Source: Chara braunii (taxonomy: Eukaryota; Streptophyta; Charophyceae; Charales; Characeae). From it: a stretch of DNA of 27,999 nt. Both the position numbers and the translations under genes were made by a program. The DNA lies in the NCBI GenBank assembly GCA_003427395.1, contig BFEA01000102.1, positions 1,794,233-1,822,231 of the forward strand, read 5' to 3'. This document shows positions 1-10,833 of this stretch, in pieces. The notes beneath the pieces were generated by a model. It was not told the origin of the DNA, did not search any database, and was given only the letters and a program-made list of their open reading frames with translations. The stretch's first letter is position 1. Every line of letters begins with the position of its first letter.

Positions 1-83
<83 letters not shown>
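1..83. repeat. (CT)n microsatellite
   Basis: An uninterrupted CT dinucleotide run of about 41 units starts at the first base of the window. It is followed by a T-rich stretch. Such a run at the very edge suggests a contig end at a simple repeat. Confidence 0.97.
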
Positions 84-85
<2 letters not shown>

Positions 86-765
86 ACTCGACTTTCCTTC
101 TGTGTATTTCATTTTTTTTTCGTATGTGTATTTTTATTTTTTTTCCTTCTTTCTTTTTCTGTTTATCTGTAGTAGTGTCGTCCCTACAGAACCGGGGTCC
201 GGCCTTCGCGCTATGCCCGGGCCTTCCCTTGGCCGACCCCCCTAAGGTTGCGGCGCGTATACGGGAAGGCCCGAGGCCGATAGCTTAACGAGGCACTGGT
301 GGTTTAAAAGTGACTTTCTTTGATTTTATTTGAGGTGACTTTGAAGCCCGTGGAGTACATAGTGTCATAGGGTTCCTCGTTGCGTTTTGTCCACCACTGA
401 GAAATTTTTCGCAGCATTGCCGAAGATGTGCGTAAACGGAGTTCAGCACAAACAAACATCGAGTTTCCGTCGTTGAAATAGTAAGGTTGCAGCTTTGGAA
501 TAGTGGTCGCTTGCGGGATAGGCGTTTGGTCTCGGCATGGCTTTGGTATGATAAGTGGTGTGCACGGTGACCAGTAATGGAACTCGGTTTTTCAGGCAGC
601 AAAAGCGGAGGTTTAGCGGTCGTAGGTTTAAACAATAGTCAAAGGTGTGGTCTTGGGGTATTTCGGTAAGCCCCCATACAGTGGGGCAACTGTTTACTTG
701 GAATCTAACAGTTGCCACATCGAAGTTTGGGCCTAACCCTATAGGTTACGACCTTGGAACGACTT
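84..765. other. Non-coding stretch with GC-rich inverted repeat
   Basis: No recognisable protein on either strand; the short open frames here have no domain I know. The stretch is AT-rich except for a GC-rich island at about 181-290. The island contains a perfect 11-bp inverted repeat, CGGGCCTTCCC (218-228) and its complement (263-273), which extends imperfectly to about 209-283. Confidence 0.55.
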
Positions 766-948
766 GCTAATACTGGGATCGAGACTTCTGGCCAGCGATG
801 ATGGAGGAATGGAGTGCAATTGGCAAAACTGAGGGGTTAAGAGTCTCGTAGGACTATCCCTTTTTATTTTTCTAAATGGTCCGGCAGTGGTGTCGACACA
901 AACTAGTACTGGGATCGAGACTTCTTGCCAGCGATGATGGAGCAATGC

Positions 949-986
949 CTGTCTCTTATACACATCTAGATGTGTATAAGAGACAG
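949..986. other. Tn5/Nextera mate-pair junction adapter (contaminant)
   Basis: A perfect 38-bp palindrome is made of the 19-bp Tn5 mosaic end AGATGTGTATAAGAGACAG joined head-to-head with its reverse complement. This is the junction left when tagmented ends are circularised in mate-pair libraries. It is not a native element: there is no transposase gene and no flanking target duplication. Any predicted protein here beginning MYKRQ is translated adapter. Confidence 0.97.
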
Positions 987-1118
987 GGTTAAGGGTCTCG
1001 TAGGACTATCCCTTTTTATTTTTCTAAATGGTCCGGCAGTGGTGTCGACACAAATACCCTTGTAAGGATATTTGTGCGCACTTTTTTGTCTCTCACGATG
1101 TGCGACTTTTATGATAGT

Positions 1119-1153
1119 TCTCTTATACACATCTAGATGTGTATAAGAGAGAG
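1119..1153. other. Second, degraded mosaic-end junction
   Basis: The central 32 bp (1119-1150) match the head-to-head mosaic-end palindrome. The outer bases differ: T instead of G at 1118 and G instead of C at 1151. It sits exactly between two identical 133-bp copies, which supports an adapter origin with consensus or trimming errors. Confidence 0.9.
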
Positions 1154-1285
1154 GTTAAGGGTCTCGTAGGACTATCCCTTTTTATTTTTCTAAATGGTCC
1201 GGCAGTGGTGTCGACACAAATACCCTTGTAAGGATATTTGTGCGCACTTTTTTGTCTCTCACGATGTGCGACTTTTATGATAGTT

Positions 1286-3047
1286 GAGAAAGTGGAACAT
1301 TTATTTTTGTGTGGTCCGCAACCGACTCTCATTAGTCGGAATAGCGGACACATGTATGATTAGATCATTGTGCAAGAACGAGGCAATTGTTTTCATTGTA
1401 AAGAGGAAGAGTGTGGTTGTCAAGAGACCACATTGCTGCACCGTATGAGTCATTATGTAGCTCGGAAAAAAAAAAATCATTGAGTTGTGTTTGTCTGTGA
1501 TTTTGGTTGTACAACACCCTTACCCATCTTCTAAAGTTAGGCCCTACGTCCATCCGCTCCGTACACTGTTGTTAAAAGGACCTGTTGACATGGTCGTATG
1601 AGAGGGTTGCATACGTGACTATATCTGAAATGTACTTCATTTATTTCATATCTAAAAATTTGAGAACCCATTGACCATTAGTGGGGAGAGGACCGCCGAA
1701 TGTTGAAGGTAAAACTCAATTGGAACGCCCTTTCAGAGTGTCTTTCCTTTCGCCATAGGCTTGACTACTTTTCTCATTTCCATTACTGTGATATGCACTT
1801 CTCTATTTGTCTACTGGTTTAATCCTTGTTGTTAAGTTGTCAAGTGGTTTGTCTCAATAGAGGTATCTTGGTCCGGCTCTTGAGGTCGTTTGCTCGTGAG
1901 TATGTCCGTAAAATACACAGTCGCGTAGTCATATATGCCTAAAATAAAGTCTGCTGTTTATGCGAAAGAAAGACAAGAATGTTGCAGTGTTTTCATCGAC
2001 CATGCAACAGATTTTGGCGTCATATTTTTTAATGAATCTTTCATCATATTGCAGTTGAAATATGGTGCAACTGCATTTTTCCTTCTACTGTTGTCAACCT
2101 TTCTCTAATCGCTTGTTCGTTCAGGTTTATCTTAGCACTCGGTATTTTATAAAAGACACAAAGGAGGTTAGAGATTATGGTTATCCCGGTGTTCAACCAA
2201 TTTTCTAAAGATTGTAAGTGATGTTTCGCATTCCCCCATCTCTTCCAAAATTAGTTAATTCAATATGCAATCATAGGTTCCTTGAGGGACTCAGTATTGA
2301 GTTTGAAATAACCTTTACCTCTTTCGAACGTGTCCGACTTTGAAAAGAACTAAGATCGGGGTATGGTAAGAAAATGTCTCCCTGATTACTGTGATGTTAA
2401 GTAAAACTTTATTACAGTATGGGTTTAACCTGCAATGACAATACGTTATTCTCCCCTTTCTGACCGCCAAGAACCAAGTGTCGACACTATCTGTTAGGTA
2501 TATGAAACGAAAGACATTTGTTATTCCAACTCGATTATATACTGCAACAAGGTTATTTTGTTTAACGTGTCAGTAGCAGTCGCGCGCATATCGTCGATGA
2601 TACAGTTTGAGTCCCCGACTATCAGCAGGCTTTCAACATCTGGTGTATGAGTCCTCAATTCAACAATGAAGTTGATGCGGTTGGTCTTATCCCTAAAAGA
2701 GTACAAAGTTATGACCGCCCACTCAACTTTATTCCTCATAAGCTTTGTCCATTCTCATCTACCCCCAAAACCACTTTGAATTAAAAAACTTTGTTTTCGT
2801 GAAAATTGAGTTTCTTTCCGTTTCACAATTCGTACTTGAGTGGCCTCAAGAGGTCATTTGGCATGTCCGATTAGGGCCATGTTTGGGGATGAGAGAGAAT
2901 CTCATAGATGATCGCTCATCCTAAAAAATGACCCTTACCGGACAAGCGATGAAGTATTGTGAAACTGAAAAAAACTAAATTTTAACAAAAATGTAGTTGA
3001 TTTATCTCTGCATCTAACTGTCTATGAATTAAAATAGATCCCGCACC
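1286..3047. other. AT-rich non-coding stretch
   Basis: I see no coherent coding frame, RNA gene or repeat array in these 1.8 kb. Open frames are short, lack recognisable domains and change strand at random. A small palindrome AGTGTCGACACT lies near 2479. The stretch is probably intergenic or old decayed repeat. Confidence 0.6.
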
Positions 3048-3571
3048 ACAACAGAAAAATTCCCACGAGAAATGAAAGTTGAAAAAACATTTCATTGAGA
3101 AAAAATCCTTCATATTTATAAATTACGATTCTAATGTTTGTCCAATTTTAAAATTTTCAGTTTTATTTGATAAATTTTCATCCCAATACGAGTTTTCCCT
3201 TTCAACGACATCTATTTGTTCAAGATGGAATGAAAATCTGAACGAGTTTATGAAATATTTTAATTAAACTTTCATTCTACTACAACAAATATCTTCTAAT
3301 TTAGATTGGATTAACCTATTTACGACTGAAAATCCTTACTTTGAATGACAATCCAATTAAAATATTTTATGAACTCATCCAGACTTTCATTCCATCTTTA
3401 GCATGTAGTTCAAATAAGAAGGGATACCCCATTCTTGGAAGGAAAGTTTTCAAGTAAGACGGAAAATTTTAAAATTGGAATGACATTTTTTAAGATGGAA
3501 TAAAAATTTAAAATTTAGAATGTAATTTTACTATAGAATGATTATTTAATTTAGGCAAATTTTTCTGTTGT
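3048..3571. mobile_element. MITE-like foldback element
   Basis: The 524-bp unit is bounded by a perfect 14-bp terminal inverted repeat, ACAACAGAAAAATT at 3048-3061 and its complement at 3558-3571. Similarity continues along both arms: left 3048-3263 (216 bp) and right 3357-3571 (215 bp), around a ~93-bp centre. The innermost 42 bp (3222-3263 against 3357-3398) pair at 37 of 42 positions by eye. Outside the 14-bp ends similarity stops abruptly. It is AT-rich and has no coding capacity. A clear target-site duplication is not visible next to the ends, so a non-autonomous DNA transposon is likely but not proven. Confidence 0.72.
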
Positions 3572-6474
3572 TCCCCTCCTTACAAGGGCCCAAAGTTGAG
3601 GGTCGTCTCAACCCTAAACCTGCAATTTTATTTTTCTCAAATTTTATTTGGTGCAGCAGAATGATATGAATTTTGAGTATCAGGACTCACGATTTCAGTT
3701 TGGATCTTTTAGACTTTATGGTGGTGTCGCCTAGACCACAAACATTTCGTATGACAATCCTAAGGTTGACCATGCTTTGTGCCTAGTACCGACGGTTGCT
3801 TGATACGGTCCATTCCACTTAGGGCAGTCACACCCTCAGATGAAGAGTCTTGTATGTTACCTTTCTTGAGATCTGGATCACTCGGAGGGGGGTGCAAAAG
3901 TTATTTCTATATGTTTCTGATAAATATTAATTCAAGTTTTTAATTGGACGAGAACTTGTTATTGAGTATAACGAAAAACCTTGTTGAAACTAACTTATCA
4001 ACTTTGAGTCATTTCAGTTTTTCCATCTGTTTTGAAGAAAAAAAGACAACAGTAGCAGTCTGAGTCCGTTTTTCGTAAGACCGTGAAGGTTGTCCTATTG
4101 GAAGAAAGCATCCAACAAACATACTAAGTACTTGATTTTTTGTTGTAGGTCCGCATAATTGTTTTGCGGCACGATCTCAAAAACTAAGCGAAGAGATATT
4201 AACTCACCGAAACTTCGTTTGGCAACAACGAGCATTGAGTTGGGGATGATCAATTCATTTATAAGTTGCCCTACGCTGATCTCTCAAGTGTGACCCTACG
4301 ATGATCGACCTCTAAAAAACGTAAACTCGACACATTATCTCTCTATGCCTAGTCCTTTTTCCAAGAGAACAGGTTAACAAAGTCCTAAATTTTAAGGATT
4401 TTTTCAGGGTCATTATAACAAACGTCCCATACCTTTGACGCCAGACTTGTCACCAGTCCATAGAGTGGACACTACATAAACCAACAACAACAAAAAATTC
4501 AAAAAAAATGATAAAAGGGGCCTTAAACCCCAAGGCAAAAGTGTGTTTTTATGCGAAATTCACTTTTTTTCAGTTTTCAGGATTTTTAGGATTTTTCAGG
4601 GTTGGTCAAAACAGTGAACTCCAAGACCCCAACAAACATCAAACTTGGCACATACATACCTTCACCAAAAATAAAATAAAGCAAAAACAAAAAACAAAAA
4701 AAACTGAAAAAAATTATCTCCAATGCATTTTTCAGGATTGAGGTTGTTATATTTTGGGGCTGAATAGTGGGGGTCCATGTTAACCTTTGGTGTTTTTCAG
4801 CCCATAATTCGAAGTGCGCACGAATATCAGGGTGTGGCCCGCGCAAAAAAACATAAAAGGAATGCATGCACGAATGAGGTTACAACATTCGACAATGCGT
4901 ACTCACGAGTTCAACCGTTATGACGACACTTCACTCGTTATCCACAATTGCGCGACTTTTCGTACGTTTTGGGTTTGCGTACGACACTCGATTGTCTAAT
5001 ACGAAGTGTCATGAAGCAAGCCTCCTTCACGATATAGACTGGTTGAAGGATAAGTCGCTCAACCCTCGTGGTATGTCTGGACTTCAGGCAGAGCCCCGTG
5101 ATGGGCAAGGCGTAAGTGTCCAACATATAGAAGGAACCCTTTGGGGCTGGATTGAAATATGAAATATCATGGAAAATAACCTCAAATTTAAGGTTCAGGA
5201 TCAACGTCCGACTAGACAAACAAAGAAGCAAGATCCTAACACTCCCTTCACGATCCAAGATAGATGTAGACGAAAAGGGGTGTAGAAAGATAGAGGATAA
5301 ATCAGGTTAGGATTGTTCGGCATCAGGTTGTTTTTCTCAGTCTCCACATGTAGCTCGTTCATTCTGATTAACAAACATCTAACAAAAATACCCTAAAGAT
5401 CGTATCAAGTTTTTAACAACTAACATGCATAAGACATACATACATATAGATGAAACCACATCACAAGACACTAAATGGTGTCAACCTCACCATTATCTGT
5501 ATCTGAAGTCCCCTTAACTCACACCAAATCCTCTACCATTGTCTGATTTCCCCTTGAATGACAGTCAATTTGTTTGAATGACCCCTTTTGAAATAAACCG
5601 GATAAAATCTCAGTGAACCCCCTAAGTCCTACAAAGTTAAGTTTTTAGGTTTGAGATACAAAAATATATCGAAGTTTAGTTGCAAACCGACGTGTTGTGA
5701 ATCGATAGTTGAAGTTGATGAAACTAAAAAACCGCTGAAGATACTCACAGGTAGCGGTGATCTGTGTCACAAAACCAAAGCATCGCCATCGGTCGAGTTA
5801 AAAAAGATTAACTCTGTATCTCATATGCAACCATCTAACGACTGTGTCCAATAACAATTTGAAAATAAAAAAAAATTGGGCAGCATTTCCGCTACAGAAA
5901 TATGCTCGCGTAATATTTACTAAGCTAATCCAAAGAGAAAAATTCCCGACTTAAAGATTAGTATCTAAAAATAAACTCACTCTTTGGTTTTAGTAAACAT
6001 TGCGACAACATTTCCCTTAACAAGGGAGCCTTCCATAATTTTTATAGACTCACAAAATTATACAAATTCTAACCCAAAACGACTTTCTAAAATTTTGACT
6101 CACTTTACAGATTTTATAGAAATTTTGGCAACGTCTCTTATAGAGAAGGAATCTATTAAATATCTTACTAAACTAAGTATGCATGAAAAGACAATGCAAT
6201 AACAAAAATAAACGTTTATCTGTCTATCGCTCAAGCACAAAGCGAGCACTAATAGACTAAGCTATTAACTGAAATTAATAAAGCAAGTGAGTGGAAGACA
6301 TGATTCGTGAGCAATATTCATATCAACTGCACAAAGCAAAGACACATTGATTTAGAGTTCATCTTTGCATTAATTTATACAAATCATTTCTTTAAAAAAA
6401 TATAATATATCTAAATTATGGTACATTATGACTTTTCAATTCTTTCTCATTAAAACATGTTCATATAGCTAAGC
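3572..6474. other. AT-rich non-coding stretch
   Basis: No gene I can support. It contains A- and T-rich patches (for example 4660-4715), short chance open frames, and no conserved motif, zinc knuckle, RT or integrase signature in any frame I read. Nothing resembles a tRNA or rRNA. Confidence 0.55.
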
Positions 6475-6800
6475 ACTCCCAAGCCGTGTCGTAACTTACA
6501 CGTTTGGAAGTTCAACAAGCAAACGGGGGCAACACTCTCAAGGTCGTGCCACAAAGTGACACGCCTGGCCTGTTCAACAAGCAACCAAAGTTAACACTCC
6601 CAAGGTTGTGTCACAAAGTGACACGCTTGATAGTTCACCACACAGTCCAAACAAAGCATTCCCAAGGTCGTGCCACAAGTGACACGCTTGGTCGTTCAAC
6701 ACGCAATTCATGCAAGACACACTCAAGGTTGTGCCACAAGTAATAGAGTTAGTCGTTCAACACACATTCCAAGGTCAACACTCCTAAGGCCGCGAGGAGC
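6475..6800. repeat. ~62-bp tandem repeat with internal inverted repeats
   Basis: Five units and a partial sixth start at about 6475, 6534, 6596, 6658, 6721 and 6780 (unit length 59-63 bp). Each begins near ACTCCCAAGG and continues with a GTCGTGCCACAAAGTGACAC-like core and a GTTCAACA block. In unit 3 the core is a perfect 7-bp inverted repeat, GTGTCACAAAGTGACAC; unit 2 has one mismatch, and outer units are more eroded. A clone-like ORF of 79 residues crosses it but is only translated repeat. Confidence 0.85.
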
Positions 6801-8939
6801 TTGCACGACTCGACCAGATCGAGGCTAAGGCCCGAGAGGGCCGACAACTATATCTTACTGATATATCCCTACGAAATTCGTTTCTTACGAATAAGGTTAC
6901 CTAGGGAACCACGTCGGATTATTCTTATATCCGAGCCGTTGTTATTTTACTCGGTTCGGTAGAAAAAAAAAAAAAAACTTAGGTAAGACCAACTGGATGG
7001 AGAGTATTCGGATTGCCCTGGTGATGAGACTATCATGCTTTGGTATTGAGGGATAATCGAGCGAATGAAAAACGGATCGCACGCAAAAATTGAAGGTCTT
7101 TTCTCGCGAGAAGCCGGAGTCATCCCGGTCGTGTCACGCAGGAGTTTATACAAAACGAGTCAGAGACAACCTGGGACGACGCACAAATATCCCGCGAACT
7201 ATCGAGACGGCACGGTGTCGCACTTTTTATAATCGGGCCACTTCGGGCGACCAGGAAGCCAACAAGCTTTCACGCAGGATTTTGGATGTCATTTGCAATA
7301 AATAAAATAAAATAAATTAAGCAAATCCCTTCTTGTTGTGTGTGTCCGGCTTCGAGCGAGACCCTTCAATTGCGGTCTTCGCTGGTCCCCGGACTGATCC
7401 GGTCGCCTTGCTAAGTAAGTCGGTTTTGCTTGTTGATAAAGAGTTGACTCTTCTCCTTGTGAGAATAGTGCAGGCTAATGTATTAATGATTGCATGGGGT
7501 TTGACTGAGAACAAGTTGAAAAGTAAAAAATTTAACTGAATAAGACACAATATTTATGTCTTTGTGAATCACGACAAACAAAAAAAAAATTCAAATAAAC
7601 TAACCCTTGTTTTTGAACTGGTTGAATGAGTTGTTGACATAACATGCTTGCTAGCAATGCCTTGTCTTTTGTTCGAGCTCTGTATGTTTTTTGTTGCTTA
7701 GTAGGGTAGTCTGTTAGTGCTCCCGGACTGATCTCTAGGTGTTGACAAACATAGACTTTGCATGAAACCCACGTATGGCATGGGACCAGAGGTGAATGGG
7801 GTGACTCAATTTTTTGGAAGGTGGTTCTTCGTGAAGGAACAACTTGTATAGTTGTTCTCAGTTGTACTGCACTCTTGAATTGTTATTCCCTCGCCGAGGC
7901 TTAAGGAAGTAGTTATGATTCTTGAGAATGATAGTGAGACTCATGCGGGGACTATGTTTCCTGGTCCATTGTGGGGTGTTGTTATCTTTCCTTTAAATAG
8001 AAAAGTAACTACATTATCATGTAAAAGAGGAAGAAATGGTTTGTTCCCTTACGTAAACCTTGATGACAAAGTAGGGCAACTTGAACTACTGTTTAGCCAA
8101 GGTGGTTCTAGAGTGACGACCTAAACCAGACTCTCGCTAGGTAGGACTACCATACTTAGAGAGGTGTGGGACCGTCACCTATTGTCTTAATATGTATGAG
8201 TGAGGTTGTCTTGTTAACCTTGATAGGTTCAGTAAGGTGCAAGTGTTGGAATCAAAAATGGTTGCGGTGAGGCTTGATCTTTAGCACGGGGCTCAAGAGT
8301 CAAGATGTTATCTCATGAGGATTACACCGCTTCTCTGTGTTATATGCTTCGCTTAAAGCTGAAGGAGTTACTGTTGTATCATGTTATTTATGCATTGCTA
8401 GTCTTATTTTGGCCTTATAAGAATTTGCATTATGGTTGAGAGTTATTTTATTACATGACTGACAGTTGAGTCAATTTTCATGTTGTTGTCTCTAAGACAT
8501 ACTATGCCTTTTCAACAACAACCCTTAGCTAGAAAATAATTTGTGTTCATCGTACTGTGAATTATTATTTGGAGTATATGTGACCTATCGTGGGTTGTAC
8601 TGCATTTTGGATTCATGTCTGGAGTATACACCTATGTGACATATGTAGTTGTGTCCTTCCTTGATAGTAGAAGTGATAATTGGTTAATGTTTGAGTTATG
8701 ATTTTAGGGTTTTATAAGAGAATATTTATGTTTTATTTTAGGTGGATATTTGTTTAAAGACTCTCTCCGGTATTGTTGTTGTTGTGAATAAGTTTTCATG
8801 CGTGCTCACATGATGAGTGTCGGGATAATTTTAGTGAGATATATTTTATATTTGACTTAGTTGCTTAACTTCTTTTCGAGTCTCAGCCCTAAGATTATTC
8901 GTTGTCTGTTCAACATGTGATGGGGCAAGGGATCTCGAG
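6801..8939. other. Non-coding stretch upstream of gag relic C
   Basis: No supported gene. The most open frame, 7915-8124 on the plus strand (69 residues), has no domain I recognise. A small perfect hairpin, GGCCCGAGAGGGCC, lies near 6831. The part nearest 8940 may be the leader or LTR of element C, but I could not find a matching LTR pair, primer-binding site or terminal repeat. Confidence 0.5.
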
Positions 8940-9987
8940 ATGGAAGGTTCGCAAGGGACGATTGTGGTCGAGAAACTCGCCTATCTGCTGGATATGTGAG
9001 ATCGGGAGCGAGAAAACCTACCCAAGGTTGAGATCGATTTCTTCAGGGGCTACCATGTTTCTGACTTCCTTTATAAGTTTGGGCAGATAGCGTCTCACTG
9101 CAAGTGGAATGAGAAACGGATGCTAAAAGAAGTTATAAAGTACATCCATATAGACTTCAAGGAGGAAGTGAGTGGGTTAACTAGAAGAACAGGGTTATCA
9201 TGGAGAAAGTTTCATAATGTCATATGGGAAACATATCGGCTAGGCGAGGAAAAACTGACCAAGGACGATCTTGAGAAGATAGATCGGTTCAATTATGTGT
9301 CAGTAGGGTATTTTCTGGCAGAGTATGAGCGCGCTTTCCGCAAGGTTTGAATGTTGTCTGAATATGACAAGTATTTCATCTTCCTTATGAACTTTTTAGA
9401 TGCAGAGCAGTGAAATCTAATTCGTGGGACAGAAGGAAAGGTTATATGAGATAAAATTTGAGAGAAGTTTGTATATGGGGATTTATATCAACACCTTTGT
9501 CATACTTTGCGTGAAGCCAAAAAAAGAAAGGAGTCGCAAAATTGTGAAAAGAGTGACTATGTTAGAATGACAAGTGTTTTTGCGATTGACACCTCTGAGG
9601 GTATGAAAAGTAAATTTCAAAAGAACACTAAGGTGAACAAGCGGAATCACAAATGGGGTTAAAAGAAGAAAAATGAGACATATATTGAGAGAAAGAAGGT
9701 GTAGACTAGAGCGAGGAATGTCGCGACTCATCGCTGTGAAAAGACGATTGACGTCCCAAGCAATAAGAGGAAAAAAAAAGTGAGGGAACCACAAAGGAGT
9801 TGGTATACCTCTACCTCCCACTGCATTTGATTCTAAAAAGGACTATGATGACAATGAGGCATCATCAACTGCAAGTTGGACACAACGAAAGAATAGCGGG
9901 TCACAAGAGCAGTGGTCAAAGATTGTATGTGGTTGTTGTGGGAAGGTCGGTCATACCCCTCGCAAATGCAGGAGAGCAAAAAAATAG
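8940..9987 (+). pseudogene. Gag relic with CCHC zinc knuckle (element C)
   Basis: This is a decayed retrotransposon capsid/nucleocapsid gene. One frame runs from an ATG at 8940 to about 9800 and reads as a Gag-like charged helical protein. It is interrupted by TGA at 8997, 9348, 9411, 9447 and 9459, then TAA at 9660 and TAG at 9702. A frameshift near 9800 leads into a frame carrying CGCCGKVGHTPRKC (9928-9969), a textbook C-X2-C-X4-H-X4-C nucleic-acid-binding knuckle, which ends at TAG 9985. The best conserved uninterrupted part is 9120-9350. No protease or RT follows. The order of capsid-like region then knuckle fits a Ty3/gypsy Gag on the plus strand, opposite in orientation to elements A, B and D. 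Family assignment is inference; the knuckle is seen directly. Confidence 0.75.
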
Positions 9988-10833
9988 AGTTGAAGAAGGA
10001 AATCGTTGCTCTAGATGAAGGTCAATGTTGTTTTTCCTAGATAGTTATCATCATCTAACTTATCTCTCCTATGGCAAGAATGAGGTAGAGTCGAGTCACT
10101 ATTTTCAGACAACTTAAAAACAAACATTTGGAGTGTTATGACGATACAGAAGACTCAGTTACTAGACTTATAGGCGATTGTTTATTAAGGCTGAATCTAT
10201 GAGCTTTCGGATGATATATAGGATCTACCTTGTATATAATCCCAATTTCGAGTGTCTGTTATTACTTTTTTGGGGGATTGTGCGAACGTATTGAATCTTA
10301 CTATCCACTTTCTAAGCTTTGTTTCAGTTTTTGTGGGATTTAAGTAAAAGACTTCTACGGTTAGGTTGTCCACGGGAACACTTGGGATCATTTTTTGTAA
10401 ATCAGTCAGTTATGACCTATAAGGTATACTATACAAGTTCATTTATTTTTTATTGAGATTTTGATTGGTGATAATTTGAGATTTGTGATAATTAAAAACT
10501 CGAGATAACTTAGATCTTTTGGGGGGATCTCTTTTGGTATGGGTTTAAATCCACTCAGATGCAGATTCGTGCGCGTCCTGGTTGTCATTTTCATTCTCGC
10601 CATGGTGACTTTGTGGGTTTTTCTATGTTTTATTCTAATTAACATACGCGAAAAAAAAAGTTAAACGTCTGGAAGAAAATAGGTGACAAATTGTGAGTAA
10701 AGTGTGTCCGAGTCAAAGAGGGTTCGAGGAAGTGTAGAAAGCATGATTATCAGTGAGATATTTATGGGAGACTCACAAAGTTCAAAAATGGTTATTTTTG
10801 AAAAAAAAGATTTAGTAAGCGTTTTATACTCAC
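9988..10833. other. Non-coding stretch downstream of gag relic C
   Basis: Where pol would be expected after Gag, I find no protease, RT or integrase motif in the three plus-strand frames. Only short chance frames occur. Either pol was deleted or it has decayed beyond recognition. Confidence 0.5.

Larger units (their letters stand above)
766..1285. repeat. Triplicated segment around adapter junctions
   Basis: The same sequence occurs three times in the same order. Copy 1 covers about 766-903, copy 2 about 902-1119 (split by the adapter at 949-986), and copy 3 is 1153-1285. Bases 987-1119 and 1153-1285 read as identical over 133 bp. Shared landmarks are the GTGTCGACAC palindrome and the GGTCTCGTAGGACTATCCC segment. 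Copies meeting exactly at adapter sequence point to an assembly or library artefact rather than a biological tandem repeat. Confidence 0.85.

Noticed and set aside
739-963. 74-residue minus-strand ORF starting MYKRQ
   Set aside because: Its N-terminus is translated Tn5 mosaic-end adapter and the rest lies in the triplicated artefact region.
949-1153. Native insertion sequence with inverted repeats
   Set aside because: The palindrome is exactly two Tn5 mosaic ends with no transposase or target duplication; library adapter is the simpler reading.
4508-5258. Several overlapping ORFs of 60-106 residues on both strands
   Set aside because: Mutually overlapping, low-complexity or without motifs; no frame stands out.
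6475-6800. CRISPR array
   Set aside because: Units are contiguous degenerate tandem repeats without constant repeat/variable spacer structure, in a eukaryotic context.
7321-7440. Possible exon ending at a CTAAGTAAGT splice donor-like site
   Set aside because: No conserved protein in the preceding frames and no matching acceptor/exon downstream; a single GTAAGT word is not evidence.
7915-8124. 69-residue plus-strand ORF as a host gene
   Set aside because: No recognisable domain, no supporting flanking exon signal, and length is compatible with chance.
8940-9461. Alternative genetic code with TGA read as an amino acid
   Set aside because: TGA clusters in a single decayed retroelement, TAA and TAG follow in the same frame, and a frameshift is present. 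C-to-T decay explains it.
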